Shown here in pieces: positions 15,310-24,558 of a stretch of DNA of 43,993 bases. Both the position numbers and the translations under genes were made by a program. The first letter of the stretch is position 1. Each line of letters begins with the position of its first letter. The notes under the pieces were generated by a model that saw only the letters and a program-made list of their open reading frames with translations, was not told the DNA's origin and ran no database searches. The stretch is from Baffinella frigidus (taxonomy: Eukaryota; Cryptophyceae; Cryptomonadales; Baffinellaceae): contig MU646555.1 in the NCBI GenBank assembly GCA_026770585.1, positions 377,253-421,245 of the forward strand, in the 5' to 3' direction.

Positions 15310-18300
15310 TCAGTACATAGACGCGGTTACATATTGGCATTTGCGTTCGATGTAAACTGCCCCAATTGGCGCTGTACATACACGGCTACATTCAATCGTC
15401 TCTGCAGACATGGTGCTCCCTCTGGTAGGGACACCACAATCCTGTTTTGATGGGAAATATCCCTTTGATGGGCATATAACGCGGTTGCACGGCAGACACT
15501 GGTTTGGGGCAGCCGATACGTATATACCCCCTCTGCACTTGAAGTTCAAGAAGAACCCTGCGTCGCAATCCGCCGGGTCCAGGATGGGACATGGTTCACA
15601 CCAACCCGTGTCGCTCAACCGTAGGTCGCACCCGGCGTGGTATGTGCCATCTGAGCAGTTCAACATGGTTTTTCCGACCCCCGCGCATGTACTGGCGTTG
15701 ACACACACCGTGTCTTTGCTGTGGCTGCAGTGGTCTGCCAACACGAACCCTTCTTCACAGGCCGAGCAGTTGGCACAGTAACCGGCAGAACTACCGCCGC
15801 ACTCTGTGCGGTACATATTGGTCGCGCAACCGGCACATGGTGTACACGTAGCAGACGCTGACAGGTTCGCGTTGTACGACCCCGTCTCGCATGGCGCGCA
15901 GGTACCCTGGATGATCTTCTGCCCGGGTCCACAGAGGAACCCGGAGCAGTACGCGTCCGTGGCGTACGGGAACGCCTTGTTAAGTGTTCTCTGCCGATCA
16001 AAGTCCCATTCACAGTTGCATGTCAGTCGGAGGGGGTTGTTTTGTGTTGTCGGGGTGTCATCGCCTCCACTGCTAGGTTGTTGCCCCGGGCACATGGAGC
16101 ACTTGTTTCTACAGCACGGGGTGTCGCCTGATTTCGCGTAGACACATTCGTCGTCGCACCGACAACCGAGGGCCGCGTGTGGTGTCACGCATACATCTAA
16201 GGCGACGTCGTGGGTGTCGACCATCTGCTGACAAAACCCGAGACCCACGTGCATGGTCTTGTTGTAAAAAGTTAGCGGTTGTACCTCGTTTCGCACACAA
16301 TGCGACGAATTGTCTCCCTCGTGGAATCCTGCAACACAAATACAGTCTTCAAGCGACGTTGACCGGTTGTATACTGTCATGGTGTTGGCGGGACACTGAA
16401 GGCAGCTCTCCCCGTACATGTTGAACGGACAACTGGATTTACACGAACACACCTCAGATGTACCATATGATAGGTGAATGCTAGAGATTTCTCGAATGGC
16501 GTCGCCGAAGGTGAGCATGGCGCTGTCGACCCACATGGTCCCCCTGTCCATCAAAAACCGCCTGGAACTGGTCGTTTGCTTTAGACGCCCGTCTACCCAG
16601 AGGGACACTTCACCAGATGCCCGGAAGATTGCGCGCAGGTGTTGGAATCCCCGCGATGTTATCAACCGGGTTGAAACGATTGGCATGCCATTTGCCATCA
16701 CCTTGAAATCTGCAAAATCGGCTGTGGTATACGGTTTCTCGATGCGGATCGAGGCAGATGCGGACCGTCTGTGCGTGGGTAGGACGATTACAGTGTCTAT
16801 GAGGCTGCCGGTGTTGTCGCGTCCGGTGCGCACAAAGAACTCAATCGAGCTGTCTGCCCCCGGTCCACCCCAGAAGTTCTCGAACGTGTCTCTCATTCCT
16901 GTTACGTTGTCCATTCTCAGGTCCGACTCTTCGAGTTGGAACGAGCGGAATTTGGAGAAGTCGTGTGTTGCGGATTGCAGTTCGTTCGCCTGGGTTCTAC
17001 CAAATTTGCATTGGATCGCGCGGTAGTTGAACGTGATCGAGTGGGACCATAGGTCCAATGCGTCGTACATACATTCCGCGTCGAACGCTGACAGGGTGCC
17101 CAGTACAAGCCCGCAGTAAAGTGGTGGTGTGCGCTTGTAGCTGAGTTCCAGAAACGACGTGATGTGTGTGTTGAACCGATTACCTGCGTTGAGCAACGAG
17201 AGGCTTGGCAGCGATATGTTATGTAGTACCGCGTTCATCTTCGGCATGAACTTGGAGATTGTGTCACTCGACGCCCCCGCCATCACCTGCTCTGTGTACA
17301 CCCGAACATAGATGAATATTTCGCCTTTTACCTGGTCCGCGTCCTCCAATCGCTCTGTGTACGTGCTGATCGGCATTTTGGGGAACGCGCCCTGCACATA
17401 CAAGACGAGCAGCCGTTCCATTATCTGCATCGACTCGGTTGTCAGTCTCTGGTATCTGGACTGGTCGGCGGCTGGGAGACTGGCGAAATCCGTTTTAAAC
17501 GTGCCGTCGAGGAAAGTGGAGCTGTCCAACACCCGGACGTCCGAGTTCAGGAGTACGTATTGTATTTGGACACCGACGGCGCTTGGGAGACTGATGAGGT
17601 TCGACCGTGAGCGACCGATGTCGATGACAGCGTTGTTGATGACACACGGCGTGTCGTTCGCTGGGTCGAATCGCTTGGACAACATTGCCTGGTTGTTGTG
17701 TATGATGGTGAGGATCGTCTTGGTCTTCACTGCGAACGCGACCTCGTGCCACTTGTCAGTTGCGAGGGCCTCTGTTATGTATTCTATGCCACAGATAGCC
17801 AGTCTGAAATGGTATCCGACCGGTCCGGCTACTAGCGCGACCTGCATGTCGTATCCGACGGTCTTACCGGGGTTGTTGCCACCGACCGTGCCGTTTGAGG
17901 CCTGGTTGCTGAGGATAAGCCCAGGGAGGATGTGGTGGAGATCCGGTGCATTGACACGCAAGCGGGCGGTGAGGCGGAAGTTGTTCATATCAACGACGTC
18001 TTCGGGGTTGGCGGTAGAGTGCTGGTTGGTGGTCGGGCTGTCTAGTATTATATGGGCTGTCGTCTCTCCGGGGTTTGGTAGCGATTCCAACAGACGCCGG
18101 CGGGCGTCGCCTCCGGGTTGATGTATCGGGTTCGAGCCGGGGTCGTTCGATACGACAAGGGTCTTTACCTCTGTACACGTGCATAACTCTGTAAAGCACT
18201 CTGCGATGAGCGGAAGCGTCACAAGTGTCTGGTCGTTGTAGACCACCACCGTCTCGGACTGGTCAGAGACTTGGCCAAAAAATAGGTCTGCAAAGCCTTC

Positions 18301-21300
18301 CACGCTTTGTGCAGACTCCGCTGGGCTACCATGAGTGCGGAAGTGTGAAGGACCGAGGAAGCGTTTCTCGTGTTCCGACACCGCCGCCTCACCTCCCCCG
18401 GAACCACCCCCCGGGGGGTAGGTGGCGATCACCTCCATGGCTGTGATAACACCAGACCGTCCCCATTGGTTGGTTGTTAGGTATCCGTAGAGCTCGTCGT
18501 ATGAGATTCCCAGGTCCAGCGTCTTCCCGAGCGTGTACAGCTTAACCGCGTTCAACTCGTTTGAGACAGACAACCCGAATGCCCTGGTGTCGTGTGTGTG
18601 TAGTACCACTGTTACGTTTGTGACGTAAAATAGGGATGTATACCTCCCAGAGCCCGTATCTACGACCTGGTTGGGTGTAAACGTGTCGCCTCGGGTGTGT
18701 GCCATGGCGAGCAGGCCGTTGGGAGAAAACACCTCGACTCGGTTGTATCGGTACCGAACACACAAGGCACCCATCCACAGATCGAATGCCAATGTCTCGC
18801 TAAGCCAGTAAACCCCGATCGTGGCAGTCGGGTTGATTGCCAGTTTCCACGACTCCATATCGGGTTCTCCTAGTGAAAGAACGTTATATGTCGAACCTGC
18901 TGTGAACCGGGACCCTTGCCACATTTGTGTCTTTGCGAGTAAGAGGGACGATACGAAGACTTCGTCCTCTTGGTCCAACGACAGCATCTCCACTGCAACT
19001 GTCGCGTATCGGTGCTCGTACGTTGTGGCGTTTGCGTCGTACACAACGGTTCGGTTGTCTACAAGTACGTGCATTGGGATGGGGGTACATTCCATATCAC
19101 TGCCCACCGCTTGTCCTATTAAGTGACAGTTGTATGGCCATGTTTTCGGGGTGCACACGCGGCTACCCGTGTCAATATCGCAACTTTCCCCGCTGAGCTC
19201 CCATGGTTTACACCGCAGCGACAGGCAGTCGGAGCAGCGCGGGTTGCCTGCGTCGTCGAGCAGGTACGGGTTCGGGGTCGTGTTGGGTACCACACATTCG
19301 GCGATCGCGACGACGTCGTCCACTCGCGACCCCAGCCGCATGCTACCGTCGAAGCCGCGGCGCATGAACATGAAGGCGCTGGGAATGTCGTCCCCCGAGT
19401 ACCCTCGTGCGATGCATTTGGTGAGATGTGCGAGCGGTTTGACTGTACCGAAACTGCAATTCTGGCAGGACACGGGGAGACCCAACCCGTCGTTTTTGTC
19501 GTACTGGTGTTGTCCACAAATCCCAGTTTGAGTGGCTGCGTCGTTGGGGGAACGCATTCGCATCGCGAAGACCCCTCCACTGATACTCTGTACAACAGGT
19601 TTCACCAGAAATTCGTTCGCGGTGTCGTAATCGAATTGCGTTGTTCCGGGTTGCCACCTGTCGGGGTACTGCCCCGTCCGCAGCGCGGTCCATATAACAC
19701 GGGGGTTGGTCGCATCGAGCGGGGGGAGCTCCGGAGACGCCTCTGTTGTAAGTCGGCTGATAAAAGTCTGCTCGGTGTGTTGCAGCACCAACACCGTGCT
19801 GTCACAGATGCTCACGTTTATGTATAGGTTGTAGCTGCCTATGGGTATGTGTGTGGTGACACACATCAAACAGTTGCCCAGATCCCACAAGTTGCCTTGT
19901 TGGATGTAGACCATTTGTGAACGCCCGTCGATAAGAGCACTCCCACTGGCGCTCAACGTTAGATATTTGTGGCCTGTAGGACCCTGGTGAAACCATATCG
20001 ACAACTCATCACCCGGATATGTGAGACTCAACAACCTGTCTCCCGTAGTGGTGGTACCCCCAGTAAGACCGGCGAGGTTGACGAGGTAATACCAGCGCCG
20101 TTCGAGTGGGTACAACACCGACCCACGACCCTCGAAGAAATGTGACGGACCACAGTACGGCACTTCGAATTCACACGGAGTGTTTGTGGGGTAGACAAAC
20201 GCGGACGCGTAAAGCCGCAGATGAGACTCGTCATCTGGGGCGGCACTCGCATTGCGTACACCTTGCGGGAATGGTCGGTGGTAGAACAGAGTGGGTTCGA
20301 ACAGCTCTATGAAACTACCCACGACAGACCCGGTCTGGGGCAGGAGAGGTTTTTGTGTGAGTGCGCTTGGCGGTGATACACGCACGTCCCAACACAGTAC
20401 ATCGTAATAGTTGTTAACGACACACAGCTCGCCACCACCCACGCCAAGCGCGATTCGCGTCGGGAAGCTTTCCATGTAGGGCGCGATGCGCCATGGCACC
20501 AACAGCGCCTGGTGCACTGCGTCGCCGCGGCACATGATCGTGTAGTCGTGGAGCAGCATGCATAGCGCGACCTGGTACGCCCCTCCAATTCCATCGGAGA
20601 GTCGGGAGTCGATGAGGACCAGTTCACGGACGTACAGGTTCGTATCCAAGTCGATTGCGCGGGGTTCCGTTACCACGTAGCCGGTACCGTCGTAGCGTCC
20701 GAAGAACCCGGGCGCGTGTCCCCAGCAAAACACGCGACCGTACGCTTCTCCTGGTAGTGATTGGTCGACGACACACGTCGTGCGGTTTGCTGCAACGATC
20801 TTGCGCGCGTTGAGAGGCCAGCCAGACACCCGCTGTGTCCCGTGCTGGATGTGTACCCACGTGCTAGAGTTTGAGTAGTTGCCCGGTCTCGAATCCTGGC
20901 TCTGGTACCCCCTGTAGTTGTTGTCGGTGGGTACGTTCCCCCACTGCGATTCTCCCCAGCAGTAAACAAATCGATGCGAATTGGTTCCAGTGCCTTCGTC
21001 TGCAACTTGCAACAACACACACGCGTGATGTTCACCACGCACGATACTCACTGGAATGATGTCCTTCTCTGGGATCGACACTTCCCACTCCCCTGTGCTC
21101 CACCACTCCCCGTCGGTGAGTGGCGTGTCGCCTGAATACCCGTCAATCTCACATCCAACGAGGACACGGTGGGCGCTGGTCTCGATCAGTGGTATGTAGT
21201 AAAGGGCACACGGTTTCTCATACAGACAGTCGACGGAGACAGTTCTGCGTGTGTCAGTCCCTTCCTGCGAAAAGGCGGGCTCGGGTGACCCCACCCCGTC

Positions 21301-24300
21301 CCAGAGGACGTGTCCTGGATCTTGAGAGGTATACAGTCGGTCGCTATACTGTTCGATCCCACATGTCCAATGGTAACCATACGAGAACGTGTGCAGTACG
21401 TGTTTCCTCTGTCCCCACAGCACGACACCGGTGCTGTCGAAAACGCGCCCTAGGTCGTCTTCGTAGGCCACGCTGTCAGAACGCCGCCCAGCTGCGCGAT
21501 AACCACCCACCCCGTCTGGGATTAGGCCAAGATTGCAGACGATACAGACCGTGTCGACGCAGTTATCCGACCCTTGTAGGTACCCGAAACAGTCAATCGG
21601 GTCCACTGTCGCGACACACTCAAGACACGCATGTATCACACCGCCAGAGAGACACACTGGCATGATCTCTCCGATGTTACAGCCCTCTGGTGCAACACAT
21701 GACACACATCCAGACCCGTCCATGTGAAACCACTGTCCCCGGGGACAAGCGGTGCACTGCTTTGCACCAAGTACGCCGTGTGTTGAAAGACCGGGCTCAC
21801 ACTGATTACATTCCAGCTGGCCCCCACAACTGCATGCTGTAGGCTCGTCTTCACATGAATGTCCTCCTATCGAAAGCCCAGTGCACAGCGTTGTCTGCAA
21901 ACCGTCGCGCTGGATGTGGTCGGTGAGACACACACAACCCCCGTGCTGGTCTCCCAAACGGTCAACTGCACACGCGTAGCACTCGGTGGAACCTGGTGGA
22001 GACCAGGTTCGGTTATCGGGACACGGTTCGCACGATTCGCCACCCTCTGTTGTTGAGAAAGACCCAGCTGGACACGGTTCACAAAATTCAGTGTTGTCGT
22101 GGTCGGAGTACGTGCCTGGGGGGCATGGTGAACACAGACTAGCGCCAATCTGTGAGTATGTACCGGGTTCGCACCGCTCACACCCATAGACCGAACCTGG
22201 CAACGACTTGTACTTTCCGGCCTCGCACTGTACACAATCGTCCCCCAATGCATACACAGCGTCGAATGGGAACGGGGAGAAATATGCACCTGGTGAGCAT
22301 TCGCAAGAGAGCCGTCCGACGGTCCCTTGTGTGTGCGGGTCTGCTGCAACCTCGTTCACTTTACACGGGGTGCACAACCCTGTTGGGAACAGCGTATATG
22401 AAGTGTAAGTAGGCAATGAACAAATCTCGCAAAATGGTTGGTTTGGCTCAGTGTGCACCATCTGATACCCTCTTTCACATACGCACAAGCTGTATGCTGT
22501 TTCTTCGCTAGATGAAAGAACGGGACAGTCGGGACACGTATCAAGTGTGTCGTAACCGGGCTTGGCTTTGTGCGTATCTCCACACAGCTCACACCTCAAC
22601 GCTGTACCGGGCAGAGACACCCTTTTCAAACCGGGTCCACAGACACATTCGAATGGAGACGTCGCACCAACCCCATTGGTCGGGTCGGGGGTGGTGGTGT
22701 CAGTTGGACACGTGGTGCATGTGTTCTCGTATCCCGCGCTGTACATGCCAGCCGCGCAGGGTAGACATTCTATTGGCAGCGAATCCAGCCCGGTTCTCAT
22801 ATACAGACCCGGCGCACACAGACACTGGACCCCCCCCGCTTCAGAAGATTTCGAATTTGTTGGGCAGGTCCCACACGTCCCGTCGATTATTGGATTGTAC
22901 ATGTGTTCGTCGCATGTGTCACACGGTGAAGCATGGTTGTTGGCGTCCTGTCGCTGTTTCCCAGCGGGACACACACACTGCGAAATTGAATCCGAACCCG
23001 TTCCAACGGTGACCCCCGTACATGAGACACAAAAATCATTTGAGACAAACTCTTTATATGTGTCCTGTACACAAGGGGTACACAAGAGGGTGTGGAAGTG
23101 ACGATATAGCCCCATTCCACATACGCAGTTGTCTTCGTTGGTACTTCCAACTCCGGTTGTCACGGCACCACCCGGACACTGGGTACATTCTACCATGTTC
23201 TGTGTATTCTTGTAGAACCCGACGTCACATATCTCACAACCGCCTGTGCCACCAAACCCCTCGTTACAATCACAAGAAGTTATACCAAAGCCTCCAGGTG
23301 GACTCGTCGAATCAGACGGACATGATGCGCATTGGAGTAACCCGAATTGGTATTCGTTTGCCGGGCAATCGAACTCTGGGCACGGCACACATGTCTCACC
23401 TGGTTGGTTCACCACGAATTGATCTATATGATCGATAGTCTGGTGTGCAGCGTGTGCAGTATACGACACACTCGAAACAAATCCGCTGGTACAGATGCAG
23501 TGATCAAATCCAACCCCTGGTGTAGGAGAAGCCCCCTGTGACGATTCCGGTGGACACAACGTGCAAGAAGTATGGTCTGTGAGTTGGTGCTCGGACCGAA
23601 ACATCCCAACTGGGCATGGTTTACAGAGACCTCCACTGAAATAGAGCCCCATTACACAACTACATGTGTTGATAGTCGCAGATGTCACCATGTTACCAAC
23701 GGGACACTGTGTACACGACGGAGACCCTACGTTGACGGCATAGCTGCCAGACGCGCATGATGTGCACTCCGTTGAACCCGCTGTGCTACTGGTTCCGATA
23801 GGACATGCGTCACACGTGGACCAACTTCCCGCGATTTTCACTCCCTTCGTCCCAGCCACACACGGGTTACAGGTGTTACTCGCTTCGTCAAACACTTTCC
23901 CTGCAACACATGGATGACATCCCGAAACGGTACGGGTCGCTGCTGTTGATTCGTGATACATCGGGCACTGTGTGCACACGCTAGAAACCGGGTCCCCGTC
24001 TGTGTAGAAGTAACACGAACCGGACCCATCCGCAAATCTGAGATGGGACACCATGGCCTCGGTCTCGCGCATAGCGATGTACAGGGAGTGCATACCGGTG
24101 TCCATTTGCCAAGTGATATCCCAGTTAGCCCACCCAGATGATGTTCCGAAAGACCACGTTTTCCACGCCTGTTCATCAATTTTCATGTAGAATGAGTCGG
24201 AATCTCCATCGAACCCCTTTACGTACATTGAAAAAGAAACGGTCTGCGGTGTCATGCACGAAAACTCAAATTTCACAAAGTTGAGAACGCTGGTACCACC

Positions 24301-24546
24301 GCTTGGTGTCGTCAACCAACATTCCGCTGGCATATCCTGTACAGGCCCCAGCGCAGCCGTCGCACACACCGAGCGGTCATAACAACCGGGGGGTGTTTGA
24401 CCCGGGCTACATTTAACGTGTTCGTACACCCACAAATCTCCTGCGACCTCCGATGCGTCGTGTGTAATAGCAAGCGGTGTGTTTGGCACCGACCCCCCAC
24501 CACCCAGTTCGCCCCCGAATGACCCGCGCTCGCATTTGACACACAA
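15310..24546 (-). CDS. Giant multidomain surface-type protein (gene B), long 3' part
   Basis: A 3,078-codon open frame ending in TGA. It has no ATG start of its own, only TTG at 24546. It is in the same frame as 24559-26703, separated only by a TAA at 24559-24561, so it is the body of one gene of about 3,800 codons. Visible modules, by residue of this part, are: a non-Cys beta region (about 15-185); GCC2/GCC3 Cys-rich repeats (about 190-980); RCC1-like propeller repeats with CWG-x-x-x-x-G signatures near 1199, 1277 and 1387; an unassigned region (about 1420-2180); a LamG/ConA-like domain (about 2190-2335); a second LamG-like domain (about 2570-2700) with the VSLWVDG motif; and a Cys-rich C-terminus (2702-3078). 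No membrane helix was seen. The modules are adhesive or carbohydrate-binding types, so attachment or a surface role is inferred. Confidence 0.82.
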   Translation of the reverse strand: MCVKCERGSFGGELGGGGSVPNTPLAITHDASEVAGDLWVYEHVKCSPGQTPPGCYDRSVCATAALGPVQDMPAECWLTTPSGGTSVLNFVKFEFSCMTPQTVSFSMYVKGFDGDSDSFYMKIDEQAWKTWSFGTSSGWANWDITWQMDTGMHSLYIAMRETEAMVSHLRFADGSGSCYFYTDGDPVSSVCTQCPMYHESTAATRTVSGCHPCVAGKVFDEASNTCNPCVAGTKGVKIAGSWSTCDACPIGTSSTAGSTECTSCASGSYAVNVGSPSCTQCPVGNMVTSATINTCSCVMGLYFSGGLCKPCPVGMFRSEHQLTDHTSCTLCPPESSQGASPTPGVGFDHCICTSGFVSSVSYTAHAAHQTIDHIDQFVVNQPGETCVPCPEFDCPANEYQFGLLQCASCPSDSTSPPGGFGITSCDCNEGFGGTGGCEICDVGFYKNTQNMVECTQCPGGAVTTGVGSTNEDNCVCGMGLYRHFHTLLCTPCVQDTYKEFVSNDFCVSCTGVTVGTGSDSISQCVCPAGKQRQDANNHASPCDTCDEHMYNPIIDGTCGTCPTNSKSSEAGGVQCLCAPGLYMRTGLDSLPIECLPCAAGMYSAGYENTCTTCPTDTTTPDPTNGVGATSPFECVCGPGLKRVSLPGTALRCELCGDTHKAKPGYDTLDTCPDCPVLSSSEETAYSLCVCERGYQMVHTEPNQPFCEICSLPTYTSYTLFPTGLCTPCKVNEVAADPHTQGTVGRLSCECSPGAYFSPFPFDAVYALGDDCVQCEAGKYKSLPGSVYGCERCEPGTYSQIGASLCSPCPPGTYSDHDNTEFCEPCPAGSFSTTEGGESCEPCPDNRTWSPPGSTECYACAVDRLGDQHGGCVCLTDHIQRDGLQTTLCTGLSIGGHSCEDEPTACSCGGQLECNQCEPGLSTHGVLGAKQCTACPRGQWFHMDGSGCVSCVAPEGCNIGEIMPVCLSGGVIHACLECVATVDPIDCFGYLQGSDNCVDTVCIVCNLGLIPDGVGGYRAAGRRSDSVAYEDDLGRVFDSTGVVLWGQRKHVLHTFSYGYHWTCGIEQYSDRLYTSQDPGHVLWDGVGSPEPAFSQEGTDTRRTVSVDCLYEKPCALYYIPLIETSAHRVLVGCEIDGYSGDTPLTDGEWWSTGEWEVSIPEKDIIPVSIVRGEHHACVLLQVADEGTGTNSHRFVYCWGESQWGNVPTDNNYRGYQSQDSRPGNYSNSSTWVHIQHGTQRVSGWPLNARKIVAANRTTCVVDQSLPGEAYGRVFCWGHAPGFFGRYDGTGYVVTEPRAIDLDTNLYVRELVLIDSRLSDGIGGAYQVALCMLLHDYTIMCRGDAVHQALLVPWRIAPYMESFPTRIALGVGGGELCVVNNYYDVLCWDVRVSPPSALTQKPLLPQTGSVVGSFIELFEPTLFYHRPFPQGVRNASAAPDDESHLRLYASAFVYPTNTPCEFEVPYCGPSHFFEGRGSVLYPLERRWYYLVNLAGLTGGTTTTGDRLLSLTYPGDELSIWFHQGPTGHKYLTLSASGSALIDGRSQMVYIQQGNLWDLGNCLMCVTTHIPIGSYNLYINVSICDSTVLVLQHTEQTFISRLTTEASPELPPLDATNPRVIWTALRTGQYPDRWQPGTTQFDYDTANEFLVKPVVQSISGGVFAMRMRSPNDAATQTGICGQHQYDKNDGLGLPVSCQNCSFGTVKPLAHLTKCIARGYSGDDIPSAFMFMRRGFDGSMRLGSRVDDVVAIAECVVPNTTPNPYLLDDAGNPRCSDCLSLRCKPWELSGESCDIDTGSRVCTPKTWPYNCHLIGQAVGSDMECTPIPMHVLVDNRTVVYDANATTYEHRYATVAVEMLSLDQEDEVFVSSLLLAKTQMWQGSRFTAGSTYNVLSLGEPDMESWKLAINPTATIGVYWLSETLAFDLWMGALCVRYRYNRVEVFSPNGLLAMAHTRGDTFTPNQVVDTGSGRYTSLFYVTNVTVVLHTHDTRAFGLSVSNELNAVKLYTLGKTLDLGISYDELYGYLTTNQWGRSGVITAMEVIATYPPGGGSGGGEAAVSEHEKRFLGPSHFRTHGSPAESAQSVEGFADLFFGQVSDQSETVVVYNDQTLVTLPLIAECFTELCTCTEVKTLVVSNDPGSNPIHQPGGDARRRLLESLPNPGETTAHIILDSPTTNQHSTANPEDVVDMNNFRLTARLRVNAPDLHHILPGLILSNQASNGTVGGNNPGKTVGYDMQVALVAGPVGYHFRLAICGIEYITEALATDKWHEVAFAVKTKTILTIIHNNQAMLSKRFDPANDTPCVINNAVIDIGRSRSNLISLPSAVGVQIQYVLLNSDVRVLDSSTFLDGTFKTDFASLPAADQSRYQRLTTESMQIMERLLVLYVQGAFPKMPISTYTERLEDADQVKGEIFIYVRVYTEQVMAGASSDTISKFMPKMNAVLHNISLPSLSLLNAGNRFNTHITSFLELSYKRTPPLYCGLVLGTLSAFDAECMYDALDLWSHSITFNYRAIQCKFGRTQANELQSATHDFSKFRSFQLEESDLRMDNVTGMRDTFENFWGGPGADSSIEFFVRTGRDNTGSLIDTVIVLPTHRRSASASIRIEKPYTTADFADFKVMANGMPIVSTRLITSRGFQHLRAIFRASGEVSLWVDGRLKQTTSSRRFLMDRGTMWVDSAMLTFGDAIREISSIHLSYGTSEVCSCKSSCPFNMYGESCLQCPANTMTVYNRSTSLEDCICVAGFHEGDNSSHCVRNEVQPLTFYNKTMHVGLGFCQQMVDTHDVALDVCVTPHAALGCRCDDECVYAKSGDTPCCRNKCSMCPGQQPSSGGDDTPTTQNNPLRLTCNCEWDFDRQRTLNKAFPYATDAYCSGFLCGPGQKIIQGTCAPCETGSYNANLSASATCTPCAGCATNMYRTECGGSSAGYCANCSACEEGFVLADHCSHSKDTVCVNASTCAGVGKTMLNCSDGTYHAGCDLRLSDTGWCEPCPILDPADCDAGFFLNFKCRGGIYVSAAPNQCLPCNRVICPSKGYFPSKQDCGVPTRGSTMSAETIECSRVCTAPIGAVYIERKCQYVTASMY

Positions 24547-24558
24547 ACCACTCAGACT

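Noticed and set aside
15217-15379. N-terminal extension of gene C to ATG 15379
   Set aside because: The TATA box lies within it and the extension hides an otherwise clean signal peptide.
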